From positions 186,001 to 250,000 of the forward strand of contig JAKSYS010000013.1 in NCBI GenBank assembly GCA_022925895.1: DNA of 64,000 nucleotides, read 5' to 3'. The DNA comes from Fragilaria crotonensis (Eukaryota; Bacillariophyta; Fragilariophyceae; Fragilariales; Fragilariaceae). Below the pieces are notes generated by a model, which was not told where the DNA came from, ran no database searches, and was given only the letters and a program-made list of their open reading frames with translations. Position numbers and translations under genes: made by a program. This document shows, piece after piece, positions 1 to 10,905 of this stretch (its first letter is position 1; every line of letters starts with the position of its first letter).

Positions 1-756
1 GGATAACATACCAATGTGTTCTTCTTCTCTTCTTATCTCCTGTCCAGACGTGCTGCGCCAAATGATTGGCATGATAAAGCCTGCCAACCAAACGTATGTC
101 CTGCTCAGCAACGATTTGGTGCTGTTACCCCGGGGAGATCCATCTATGTACGCGCGTAATAGACCTTGTCTGATTTCATCGTAACGTAACGTTCGTCTTG
201 GTTTTTCTTTCGGCGTACGCACAACGTCAGCTTCAGCATATGTTGCAGCTTCAATTAAGAATCTGAATACCGTTGACATGAGGCGCGATATCAATTTTTC
301 TACGGAAGACACTCAACAAAGCTAAAACGTGCTCGTGCGAAGACGTTTCATGGTGCATGAAAAAGATCCGAGTCGAAACCACCAGAGTGACGATTTTTGA
401 CGTCAGCATGTAGAGTCCCTACACAAAGTTACTGTAGAAAATAAATGCCACGCGTAGCTTCTTTATAATGGGAATCTTGACAATCATTTTTTTTAATTTG
501 TGTTCAACAGATCACTCAACTTGTATCTTGGCGTATCACGTACGAGTACTCGTACTCCGTTTATCACGCATCACGCAGTGCTCAGCTACTCGAGTGCGCA
601 ACAACTCCAGTCTTCTACTCGAGTACTGGCTCGGGTACACACACTCGGAGTATAGTGTATGGCTTATTTCACTCCGAGACCGCATATCGTTGGGGCTCGT
701 AGACTTGGTACTTTAAAAATTTAGTTGAACCTTAAATCCCTTATCGAATCATATTC
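1..756. other. Intergenic, no gene seen
   Basis: No open frame here has recognisable protein features. From about 535 to 660 the sequence is rich in short CTCGAGTAC / GTACTCG-type dyads, a pattern that recurs in intergenic DNA throughout the window. It probably forms the 3' flank of the minus-strand transposase that ends at 757. Confidence 0.6.
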
Positions 757-3700
757 TCATGTATCACGTTGCTTCGTTTCATTGTTTAATGCGTGCGTAA
801 CAAGATCCTCAATTGCTGGTGACACAAAGCTATTTACAAACCCTGCATCAAAGTCAACAGCAGCGCGGTGTGTCTTGAACTCTTTCATGAGACGTTCAAT
901 AAGAGGTAAGGTGAGGGTTGGAGTATCGTTCTTGTCACCGTTATTCAACAGCATCCGTTGGTGAAGTGCATAGTAGGCACAGATGTATGATCGTGCTCGT
1001 CGTGAGAGTTTTCGTACAGTATCTGTTGTGAGGACATCTCTGCTTGCACATTCGTTCACTAACACCTTGAACGATGCCTTTCCCTTTTTAGAATTCAGCG
1101 GCATTTTGCGGTATACACTCTTCGCTACACCCCAGCTATACTCGATTCCTTCACCAGCCATTTCGGCGTGGAACTTTGGAGTTATCAGAACGGAGACACC
1201 AAGCATATGCCCAACATGCTGCAATGCCGTCATCTCTTCAGCAAAATCGAGGCAACTAGCCATCAAGTACTTCAAGCTCCAATTTTCTGCTCCTTCAACT
1301 ACGCCGCCATCATCATCCTTTGGAATATCCATGGTGTATTTATCGATTTGATTGGTATCGATCCAACCTCGCTCCCACAAAACTTGAAGAAGACCTTTTG
1401 GCTGACCAGTCCAACCTTTTTTATCCCTTGTCCGTTCGACTCTGAGATCTATATTCTTGTCTCTTGCAATTTGTTGCAATTCTGTCAACCGATATTGACG
1501 ACGCTCGCTTAAAACGTCGAATTGACGAAGCTCAGATTTGAGCTCTGCAATTGTCTTGTTTCGCAAATTCCTTGCACCTGGTGGTGCCGGAAGCAAACGA
1601 TCATGCCGGTTCAGTTCCCGCTCCTCGGGTGACATCCAGAACGGACCCTCGTCGTCAGATGTGAACACAAACGACTGTGTATCACCAACTTGTAAGGTAC
1701 GTTCGTGCATTCCCAGGTAACCATCATGATCTTTTATCTTTGACTCACGCATCATCGGCTGCGCTCCTCCGTAGTTTTTGTTCATTCTGTAAGCATCTAA
1801 ACCGCCGGTTAACTTTTTCGCATGTCCCTGTGAATGATCGAACAAGAAAACAAAATCAAAGTGCGGGTAGATAACTTTGATACAGTCGACACAATCCTCA
1901 AACTGTATTGACATATGATTGTAAGTCCAGTATCCTTCGTTGTTTGCTCCCAATTCGAAACTCACGACAAATTTTGCCTCCTGCAGGTCCTTCTTAGCAA
2001 CTTGACCATGTACAGCAAGGGCTGCATCAAGATCGACGTAGTTTTGACCTCGACGTCTTTCGTTGATTTCGTCTAGTTGAAGGCGACTGACTTTCACACC
2101 AAATCCTGTTTCTCGACTTTGGAATGCAGAGAGCATGAGACTGATTCCTTCGGTCTTCGGTAGAAGTGCTCTTTGACCAAGCGGTGCCACCCATTGTTTT
2201 GGCTTGAGAAGGAACTGATTGAAAACGCTCTCGTCCTGCCCAAAGATCATCAAAGGTTTTTGGTGTTGTGGCTTGCGAACACTGAGGTTACCGCCAAACA
2301 AACCAAAGCCCATTTCGTCTGCAACTGAATGAAGGAAATCATAGGTGTCTACATGGAACTCAACCATTTCTTCGCCTGCGGCATTTCGGTATGTGTATCC
2401 TTGTTGATGTGCAATACTGCTGTCGTTTGGAATCCTGTTGTCTAACTTCCACCTTTCCACAGTCTCTTTCGTCACCTGGATCCATCGATGCGTTCGAGGT
2501 TCGAGTTTGGAGAGGTAGTTAGCACAGAACTCGTTGCGATGGAAGACAACATCAGGTCTCTCGTGTCCATCGACAAAAAAAAAGACTTCTTGTTTCTGTC
2601 ATGCCCGAAACCTAAACGTCGAAGCCATCGCCACGTTGTTGAGATTGAAATAGGTGACTCTATGTAACCCTGAAGTAAACAGTCTCTAATTGTTTGAATG
2701 CTGCTTTGTTGATGCTCTGTTTCGTTACTAGCTCCTGCATCTTGATTGTGGTTGTCGTCGCCGTTTATCTTGTTGAACGCTTTCGGAATGATATTCGTTA
2801 CGAGCTCGTTACGAGCCATTTCAACAGTGATGTCAGCAAGGTTTTTAACGCAGAAACCGATCCATGGAAGCGTTATCTCCTCACGATAATATTCGAGAAG
2901 GTGTGGCAGTGGTTTCTTGCGCTTGAGTATCTTGGGGTCTGGAAGGGGAAAATGCTCGCAATTTGCTCGCAAAAGTATGTTCCACTCCGCAACGGTGCGT
3001 TCAGTCGTTGCGGCGGCTTCCTATACCCATCCGACCGCTATCAAAGATAGCTTGGGAGCAGCAATCCTCAACCCAGCGAACAGAGTTCATTTCTTCCAAC
3101 GCCAAAATGTATGCTAAACACAGAATGCAACATCTCTGTCGGATTATGAAAACATCATACGCAGAACATAGATTGTCTACGTCATGCTTATCGACAAGAT
3201 CTCTCCATCCATCTTGAGTTCGATTGACTTGCTGCAGTCTTTGAATTCTTTCCCTGAGGACATCCACAACGCTCCGATTGTCAGTTGAGTTACCGAGGAA
3301 CAATTTTTTTGCCTCAGGGCTGTCCCAGTAGGTCTCGAGCATGATCTGAGAAGAGGCGGACCCATCAGCAGCTGTAGTAGAATCATCTGCAGAAGGTTTT
3401 ACTTTTTTGCTTGGCGTGGCTGTTTCTTCTGCTGCAAGTGCTGCTGCTGCTGCTGCTGCTTTATCTACCGCTTCAGCTCTGCGCTTCGCTCTCGACTTGA
3501 CATGGATTTCCTTCGTCAAGTCCACAACTTCGGACAAACCTCGTGCAACGCTATATCGATCATTGATGGTCTCGTCTTGAAGCAACGACAAGAAACTCCT
3601 TGTTCCATCTGGTGGTCGCGCTACCAATCCTCCAGGCGTTGTCACATAATATCCCCAAATTGTTCGTTTCTGATTATCGAAGGGATCGGTTCCTTTCGCC

Positions 3701-3998
3701 TTGCGTCTGAATATGCCAGTAGTATTAGATGATGAAAAATCATCCATTGTTCCACCACCGCAAACAGCAATTGCTCGATTCAGGACACCTCTGTTGAAGT
3801 CCAGCAAGTTAAGGGAAGGAAACTGCGCCTTCACCGCACGAAAATATGTCTCGTCGGTCAACCACTTGTCACGGTAGCGTGTTTGCTTCGTCACCTCCAT
3901 CCAACATTGATAATACATCTGTAGCGCCTTCATTTTCCAATATTCAGGAAGACCTTTTGCTGCAACGGCCTTCTGTAGCCAATGACGAATCTTGAATC
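757..3998 (-). pseudogene. DDE-type transposase, copy 1 (frameshifted)
   Basis: Three consecutive minus-strand frames read as one protein of roughly 1,070 residues: 3998-3001, about 3008-2576 and about 2574-757. An Ala/Lys-rich N-terminal part is followed by a helical region and then a DDE-like core with 'GQDESVFNQF', 'NNEGYWTYNHM', 'FVFLFDHSQGHAKK' and 'KGLLQVLWERGWID'. The 'FDxS-x-x-H' and 'NEGxW' blocks resemble the unclassified DDE-superfamily endonucleases common in fungal and algal genomes; this is family recall, not a search. Frame is lost near 3003-3010 and at the A9 run 2575-2583. The frame stays open upstream of the first ATG (3933) to about 3998, so the N-terminus may be truncated. 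A diverged relative lies at 43473-46538. The breaks could be decay or consensus error. Confidence 0.75.
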
Positions 3999-4015
3999 AC
4001 CAAAAGGTCTTCCTG
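3945..4015. repeat. 15-bp perfect inverted repeat (hairpin)
   Basis: CAGGAAGACCTTTTG at 3945-3959 is repeated in inverted orientation at 4001-4015, with a 41-nt loop. It sits exactly where the minus-strand transposase frame begins to close. It may mark a rearranged 5' end of that element. Confidence 0.7.
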
Positions 4016-4639
4016 ATGAGCACGGGAAGGCAATCAACTTGCCGCTGCAATACCATGGTCCGCAACTCCAGTTTTTGGGTGCTGTTTATCGCGTTGCATC
4101 CGTATGCGAGTCAGCCATCCTAGTGAATATCGCTATGACGTCACAAGTTTTGTACTGACTCTACAGAATTTGAACGTGATGTGGATTCAGAGTGAAACAA
4201 GCCATAGTCCTTGCATAGTACTTCTAGTATACATTACCTGTAGTACACATTACAGTACACTTGCTTGCATCAATATACTCTATATCTTGTAAAGTACCAG
4301 GTACTCCAGTACAATGTAGGTCTACATGGAGTTTGGATCTACGAGATGCATGCCAGATGCGAGATGCGACGAGTATCTTCAACGAATTCAACGTCGTACG
4401 CATACTGTAAAAGCGAACTACAAACTACGTCAGACATTAGCGTACAAGTACTATTAGCCCTGGAATGTGCGTATGTAGAGAATTTTTCACAAGAGGATCT
4501 TTTTTCACTTCAACGCTAATCTACTAGTAGGAGCTACATAAGTACGAGTACCCGCCAGTACATCGTAGTACTAGGCAAGCTACGTACGTACTCGGAGTAC
4601 ACCAAACACCAATTCCAATTTGTTTTTGCTCACATTCTT
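4016..4639. other. Intergenic, GTAC-rich
   Basis: No gene seen. The stretch 4200-4330 and again 4520-4605 is dense in AGTAC/GTACT dyads. Confidence 0.5.
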
Positions 4640-5210
4640 CACTTATGGATTTTAGCTAGGTCTGCACATTCGAGATCCATTTTGGTTTCCTCTGTCTGGG
4701 ACGTTGCCATCCAGCAACCCCATTTAGAAAAATACTGATTTGGGGATCCTTGATCATTGAATGCAATCATGTTTGAGCTCAGTGCTGTCAAGATCCATTT
4801 CTGTTTCCTCTGTTGGGACGTTGCCATCCAGCAAACCCCATTTAGAAGAATACTGATTTGGAGATGCAATCACGTTTGAGCTCAGTGCTTTCAAGATCCA
4901 TTTCTGTTTCCTCTGTTTGGGACGTTGCCATCCAGCAAACCCCATTTAGAAGAATACTGATTTGGAGATCCTTGGTCATTGACTGCAATCACGTTTGAGC
5001 TCAGTGCTTTCAAGATCCATTTCTGTTTCCTCTGTTTGGGACGTTGCCATCCAGCAAACCCCATTTAGAAGAATACTGATTTGGAGATCCTTGATCATTG
5101 ACTGCAATCACGTTTGAGCTCAGTGCTTTCAAGATCCATTTCTGTTTCCTCTGTTTGGGACGTTGCCATCCAGCGAACCCCATTCAGAAGAATACGATAT
5201 TGCTTTTGAC
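4640..5210. repeat. Tandem repeat, ~119-bp unit, five copies
   Basis: The phrase GGGACGTTGCCATCCAGC recurs at 4698, 4815, 4919, 5038 and 5157, giving spacings of 117, 104, 119 and 119. The units are nearly identical except for a 15-bp deletion in the third. The array abuts the 3' end of the MULE transposase (stop at 5217) and may be part of that element's subterminal region. Confidence 0.9.
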
Positions 5211-5216
5211 TTGTTG

Positions 5217-8200
5217 CTAGTAATGCTGAGTACCATGAGTTCTTCGTCTCTTGTTAGAGTTCACAGAAACTGAGACAAATTGTCCCGTGAGCTGAATGCT
5301 TTGGGTCTTTTTCAAGCACCTCTCCTTTTCATGAAGAATGCTCTTTGAAAGATATGTGAAATGCATTTGAACTTCCGGGGTGTTGGGCTCAAGAAGCGAA
5401 CACAGTTCTTTGAACACTGGGTACAGTTGTTGATAAACCGATCCCCTTTCTGATACTGCACATACTTCGTGGATATTGACCCGGTCTTCAACTGCAAAGT
5501 CAACCTCTTGTCCTTGATTCGACATCTCAAAGTTGTGGTTGTCGACATCATCAATGTTGGCATGTTCATGAAGCGGAGGCCAGTGCTGGCTAATGGATGT
5601 TTCCTGTGTCATGTTGGGAGGAATGCAGGCATTATCCCATCCGTGAAGCCGTTTACCAATGGCCAATGCAATCTCATCAACAGTGTAGTTCTTGCACGAA
5701 TCCTGAATTGGCTTAGCATCAAAAAATGAAGCATCCACAGGTAACATAGCATTTTGTTCATGCTGACAGATGATCGGGTAGCTTGGTGGTAGATGAGATG
5801 CAAAATTCTTTGGCACCAATGGTCCCTTGCAGTCATTTTGATCGAGTGCCTTTAATGTGCTACAGATTTTAACATGGTCAGCATTGACAGATCGATAGAA
5901 GAACAGATATGCTGTCCACCACCGCACAGACACATCGTGATGTGATAAACCTGACCACAATGGCATCATGTGATAGTGGAGAACATGAATCTGATGTCGA
6001 CAGGGCAGACCAATTCTTTCAAAAAAATGGCATGAACAATGAAGACATTGGCCCACAAGCTTGACCTTGCGGATCCGATCAAACTGAGGAATAACCCTTG
6101 GCTGGCTTTGCATGTGGTTGGCATCAACAAGTGCTGTACCTTGTACTACTTCAGCAGAATGCAACAATGGTTGTCGTCTTCGCACACTCCAATTAGAGCT
6201 GTTCAGCCGCATTGAACAGTAATTATCAATTTGAGATGTCTGGTTCTTGATCTCATTTTCGGCACAGTTGGTCACGTAGTCAGCAGTTTTTGATTTGGAC
6301 CAAAGCTTGTGGCCCATGAGCAATGCAGCACTTTCCCTGCCTCGATGAATGGTATTCAGCTCTGAATTCACACACAAAACTTGTGCAGCAGTGGCGATAC
6401 TGTGCTGTGGCATTGATGGCGCAGCTGATGCCTTCATGCCATTGTTTGTGCCTTCGTGAGGAGTATTGCTATATAGATCCATATGACGGATTGCGAGGCG
6501 TTGGAAGAAGCAGTAATGCTGTTCATGAGGTTCAACATGCAAACGGATAAATGTTTCGAGCTTTCTGCAAGCATCCTGACCAATAGTTGAAGCAACATGT
6601 CTGGAGTTGATGTACTCAAGAATCAGAGCCTTTGAAACTTTGTACTCTTCCTCAGTCTCACAGGATCCAGTTCCGGCGCGCATCCAGGAATACATCCAAA
6701 GTTGAAGGTTTCGTTTGATGGCAGAATCTCGACCACAGAGTGAGCGACAATGTCGTTGCCAGCCTCTATCAATGATATGCCAGCCGCAGCGCAATCTTTG
6801 GGCGGTCGGCATGTAATTCCTTAGGGCATCATCAAGCTGTGAAATCTCCTGAGAATCACCATCCGTGATGACAGCTCGAACACGGAGGAGCAAATCCTTT
6901 CCTAGGAGTGCAGGCATCACTGTCTGAAATATCCACCGGAAAACCCAAGCACGTTCATTGGGAACAAATGCCCGCAGAATTGTGAACATATGCCCCGTAG
7001 AATCTTTTCCGGTTATTGTAAAGAGAGGCCGACTCTCTTTGTTTGTGTCGGCTGTTGAGTCCATGAGGAGCACTTCCGGAAACTGATAAGCCAAACGTGT
7101 CTCCGGTGCAAGAACCCACGCAGAGGCAATCATCAGTTCCTGAGTGCTGCAAAGATCAAGTGATTTCCGATGCATTTCAGCGTATTGTGCCAAATCTGGA
7201 TTATCCTTTGTTTTAAGCTCCATCTCTTCAGTTTGCTTCGAGTTATGTCGAACAACCTCATTGACAAGCTTTGACGGGCTCAAAGTGGTACTTGCGATCA
7301 TGGGTTGAGGAATCTCGTTTGAGCAGGCATGGTGGTACAGACAACAGTAGCTTGCACCCGGAAGGCTTTGCAGGTATTCAAACATCTGATCTGATGTGCT
7401 ACTTTCTTGACCTATTATCTTGTCGCCAGACTTTTTGTTGGTGATACGTGACATGCCCTGGACATATGCAATCTGTCGACGGGAAAGAATTGTACTTGTT
7501 GACAATGGTGTGGATCCAGCAACCACTGATCTCATTGTCTTCTTCATGAGAAAATTCCGCGCAACTGCAGGAGAAGCATGTGCAGCAGCCATGCAGCGAA
7601 TGTCTTCTCTTTCAGCGGACTTGAGCACACAAGATGACATGAGGAGCTGTTCAGGATTGAGCTGGGGGTGACCACAGTGAAGCGATGATCCAATCCCTCC
7701 TTTCATGAAGAAGTTTGAACCATCTGTTGAAATGGTCAGATTGAAGGAACATTTGTCTGCTTTCTTGAGCGGCCGAGCAGTGGTTGTCCGCTTTGGTAGT
7801 TTGAGTCCAGCCGGACCACGACTATTTCTTCGATCGTTGGTGAGTGTTGACTTGCGGTATACTACTGGTGCATTACGAGCAGAAACCTGATTCTTGCCAA
7901 CACCAGCAGTGTTGATAAGAAGTTGATTCTTTCGGTATACGCCATTGTGTTTGCAGCAAAATCGTTTTATGTTCCCTTTTGCACCGCCATTTGAGAACAA
8001 GACAAAGCCATTGTTGATGGCTGCTTTCTGGATGTCACTCTTGAGATTGGACCAGCCCGGTGAGTCAGAGAATGGAGTTCTGGGGAATGCATTTGAAGGG
8101 GAAGGACAAGGAGGACACGGATATTGAGTGGCATCGAAAACAAACTTAGACGAGGAGTAGACAATACTGTTGGTGTAATCCATAATGTTACAGGACATGT

Positions 8201-8561
8201 GAGGTCCATGCAGTGCTTGACAATATGTTTCAGTTACCGGGATAACTGAGCCATGAAACATCAATGACGATGCCCATGTCCCTTGTTTAAAACTGGCAAC
8301 AGCACAGTCCACCGCTTCTTGGATACTTTGACTGTTTGTCTCGTCATCCTCGTGTCCCTTCACAACCACATTCAAATAAGATAATGGTACTGAATTGGTG
8401 GCACCCTTCTTTGGCGTCATTGTTGGGATGATACAGCAATGATTTGTAAACAAAGTTGACTTTGGTATGTTGCAAAAGGTTACTCTGTACTTCAAATACT
8501 TCTGGTACAAGAAGTACTCTAGTACATTTACCGCACTTCTTTGCTGAGCATGTTCATTCAT
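5217..8561 (-). CDS. Mutator-like (MULE) transposase with SWIM zinc finger
   Basis: One uninterrupted frame of 1,114 codons. The middle shows the MULE RNase-H fold: 'EVLLMDSTADTNKESRPLF' near residue 500 (first Asp), 'AVITDGDSQEISQLDDAL' near 565 (second Asp) followed by 'RCGWHIIDRGW', and 'PHEGTNNGMK' near 705, a candidate for the acidic third residue. A SWIM finger (C-x-C ... C-x-H) follows near 835 in 'HCSCHFFERIGLPCRHQIH'. The N-terminal third is basic and may bind the transposon ends. The product should cut and paste its own element. It is the longest intact frame in the window, so this copy may be recent. Terminal inverted repeats were not found by eye. The start is the first ATG of the frame and could lie further in, for example at the Met of 'MTPKKGATNSV'. 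Confidence 0.85.
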   Translation of the reverse strand: MNEHAQQRSAVNVLEYFLYQKYLKYRVTFCNIPKSTLFTNHCCIIPTMTPKKGATNSVPLSYLNVVVKGHEDDETNSQSIQEAVDCAVASFKQGTWASSLMFHGSVIPVTETYCQALHGPHMSCNIMDYTNSIVYSSSKFVFDATQYPCPPCPSPSNAFPRTPFSDSPGWSNLKSDIQKAAINNGFVLFSNGGAKGNIKRFCCKHNGVYRKNQLLINTAGVGKNQVSARNAPVVYRKSTLTNDRRNSRGPAGLKLPKRTTTARPLKKADKCSFNLTISTDGSNFFMKGGIGSSLHCGHPQLNPEQLLMSSCVLKSAEREDIRCMAAAHASPAVARNFLMKKTMRSVVAGSTPLSTSTILSRRQIAYVQGMSRITNKKSGDKIIGQESSTSDQMFEYLQSLPGASYCCLYHHACSNEIPQPMIASTTLSPSKLVNEVVRHNSKQTEEMELKTKDNPDLAQYAEMHRKSLDLCSTQELMIASAWVLAPETRLAYQFPEVLLMDSTADTNKESRPLFTITGKDSTGHMFTILRAFVPNERAWVFRWIFQTVMPALLGKDLLLRVRAVITDGDSQEISQLDDALRNYMPTAQRLRCGWHIIDRGWQRHCRSLCGRDSAIKRNLQLWMYSWMRAGTGSCETEEEYKVSKALILEYINSRHVASTIGQDACRKLETFIRLHVEPHEQHYCFFQRLAIRHMDLYSNTPHEGTNNGMKASAAPSMPQHSIATAAQVLCVNSELNTIHRGRESAALLMGHKLWSKSKTADYVTNCAENEIKNQTSQIDNYCSMRLNSSNWSVRRRQPLLHSAEVVQGTALVDANHMQSQPRVIPQFDRIRKVKLVGQCLHCSCHFFERIGLPCRHQIHVLHYHMMPLWSGLSHHDVSVRWWTAYLFFYRSVNADHVKICSTLKALDQNDCKGPLVPKNFASHLPPSYPIICQHEQNAMLPVDASFFDAKPIQDSCKNYTVDEIALAIGKRLHGWDNACIPPNMTQETSISQHWPPLHEHANIDDVDNHNFEMSNQGQEVDFAVEDRVNIHEVCAVSERGSVYQQLYPVFKELCSLLEPNTPEVQMHFTYLSKSILHEKERCLKKTQSIQLTGQFVSVSVNSNKRRRTHGTQHY

Positions 8562-9047
8562 TTTGATTTATGGCGCGGAGGTGCAGATTGTGGATGGTCA
8601 GTCGTTTGGGTTTAACCCGAATTCCCTTCATACAACATTCCATGATTTCGTGCTGACGTCAAATCTCGTCATCCTGGTGGTTTCGACCCTGATCTGTCAG
8701 CCAAATGTTCTGGTTTCCTCGCGCGTTGATTGGTGGGATCTTTTGTTGCGCCGAATACGAACAAGCTGTGTATTCGTACAGTATGACATACCACACAGTA
8801 TTCATGCAACGGAAAACTTCTGTATGATACGTTGTCTATGGGTACAGTACAATTCTGGTTTGCCGAATTCGTACTCGACACTCGACAGTCGACAACAGGC
8901 GTCTTGCCTCATCAAATCTCAGATCCCAGATTTCGTGAAACTTACACGTGCGGGATAGTAAAAGGGCACACAAACCAACATAGTTGAGCTCGATAAGTAG
9001 GAGAAACAAACCAGCGAAAGCCTCTCTAAGACTCTGCGACCACCATC
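8562..9047. other. Intergenic
   Basis: No gene seen. It holds the divergent 5' flanks of the MULE transposase (minus) and the Lys-rich gene (plus). Short CTCGACAGTCGAC-like dyads occur near 8876-8895. Confidence 0.5.
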
Positions 9048-9845
9048 ATGGATGAGGATAGATCCTGGAAGATGGGTATGAAGCCTGAGGAAACCCGTAT
9101 CTCTCTCAGTTATGAGGAAGTCCTTGAGCATGTGAAGGACCTCCCTGATAATGAGGCCAAGGCATTCGAGAAGGCGTTGAATGAAATGTGGAAAAAGGCA
9201 GTGAAAAAGAGAGTCAAGGTAGCAGAGAAGGCAGCCAAGAAAACCGAGAAGGAAGCCGACAAGGATAATGAGAAGGCAGGGAAAGAGAAGAAGAAGGAAG
9301 CCGAGAAAGATAAGAAGAAGAAGGAAACAGAGAAGCCAGACAAAGAGAAGAAGAAGGACGCAGATAACCCAGAGAAAGAGAAGAAGAAGAAGAAGAAAAA
9401 GGACCCTGAGAAGCAAGAGAAAGAAAAGAAGAAGAAGAAGGGGTCCGACAAGGACGCCACGAGGGAACAAATGACCACCCTCGTGACGCTAAATCAATTA
9501 GCAAACGATTTCTTGAAGAAGCTCACTGGCGCTGTTAAACTGTTCGTTTCTGCTGATGACGATGTTGTTAAGGACAAGTGCGGTACGCTCTTGAAACGCC
9601 GAAACGTTTCATTCACATCGACGGATGACTTCTATGCTTTCGTGGTGGAAATTCATGATGCTTTCCCAACTCTCGATGCGCTTCTTGGATCTACAGAGAA
9701 GGGCAAGGAAAGTCGTATGTTTTTCCAGGAGTGGCACGATGTGTGCTGGGATAAAGATTCCAATCAGCCAAAGGAATTCCTTGTGGATTCCGACGCTTGT
9801 GAACAATTACTTGGGCTTGTAGATTCTCAAACCTGGCTGGCATGA
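9048..9845 (+). CDS. Lys/Glu-rich hypothetical protein
   Basis: A 265-residue frame starting at an ATG in a plausible context (CACCATCATGG). Residues 1-50 look like a small helical domain. Residues 50-140 are almost entirely Lys, Glu, Asp and Ala with repeated 'KEKKK' motifs, likely a charged helix or disordered linker. Residues 145-265 look like a compact globular domain with 'LANDFLKKLTGAVKLFV', 'FYAFVVEIHDAFPTLDALL' and 'SRMFFQEWHDVCW'. There is no signal peptide or membrane segment. I recognise no family. The conserved-looking C-terminal domain argues for a real gene rather than a low-complexity artefact. The opposite-strand frames over the Lys-rich part are shadows. Confidence 0.7.
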   Translation: MDEDRSWKMGMKPEETRISLSYEEVLEHVKDLPDNEAKAFEKALNEMWKKAVKKRVKVAEKAAKKTEKEADKDNEKAGKEKKKEAEKDKKKKETEKPDKEKKKDADNPEKEKKKKKKKDPEKQEKEKKKKKGSDKDATREQMTTLVTLNQLANDFLKKLTGAVKLFVSADDDVVKDKCGTLLKRRNVSFTSTDDFYAFVVEIHDAFPTLDALLGSTEKGKESRMFFQEWHDVCWDKDSNQPKEFLVDSDACEQLLGLVDSQTWLA

Positions 9846-10905
9846 TGGCATTACAAATACGACCGAAGATAATTTGCAGCATGCACTAAGTGATAGATAT
9901 CCTAGTTGCCTGAACAGGATCCGCTTCTGCACGAATGAATTCACACGTTCAGCGATTCTTGCGTCGTTATGGTCATCACCCTAATGACAGATACCCCAGA
10001 AAATTGGACACTTTCGCGCTCTCCCGTCGAAGGTGATGACCTTGTTGAACATGTGACCACGAACAACGATACGAATTTCATTAAAAAAAACGCATGGAGG
10101 CGCAGACGAAGAGAGTGGATTGCAGCATGAATGCCGAGAATAATTACAGAAGCATCCATAATGCAGATTAACAGATGTGCGAAACTGCTACCAGTCCTTT
10201 GGTGGATCGCAGCGATTTTATCCATATTCTCCAGGCTTCGTTCATCTAGGGTTTCTTCAATAGATTCGTGGTCAATGGTATGGCGTTGGACCAACCAATT
10301 GTTTTGTGTATTGAAATTGTGCCACCGCGTTCAACATTCAGAAACCATTTTAGAATCTTCCAAAGACTGAGCCATACTTTGGTCGCGTTCGCCACGAGGC
10401 CATAGGTGTTTGCTCACCGATTGTCCACAGAGACAGTAAGTGTCCCCAGTTTGTGTCCACCACCCGCCAAGCGACCCGTGCATAATAATCCGCAGGGTTC
10501 TCATACTTGATGTGCAGCATCTAGGTTGTTTGTCAAGAGCGTCGTCGAACAATGCGGCAGCGTTCATCAGGATGCACTAGTTACCAAGGCCTGTAATGAA
10601 CCCATGGATGTTACGGATGAGTGTTTCGTCAGTCGTTGGAGGTATCTACATACGTTTGGCGGCGGAAGGAGCACCTCGGCATGAATGAAATGCAATCAAT
10701 AACTGTCATGGCCTGCTACTAAAATTAAGTTATGGACCGACAAATAAAACATGAAACTGTGGTGTTCATTTCCTGGTGCAATGATTGGAACGATCTTTTG
10801 TGCGCCTTTTCGTTGTTTTGCAATCACGAGATCAAGTACGCACGGAGCTCCTGTACAAATGCATTGTGCCCATCATGCATATCTCTCAGCATTGTTTTGC
10901 AACAA
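9846..10905. other. Intergenic, about 1.06 kb
   Basis: No gene, RNA or clear repeat seen. It is the shared 3' flank of the Lys-rich gene and the ISIP2A-like gene, which converge here. Confidence 0.5.

Noticed and set aside
9110-9504. Minus-strand Phe/Leu/Ser-rich frames opposite the Lys-rich gene
   Set aside because: They are antisense shadows of AAG/GAG-rich coding DNA.
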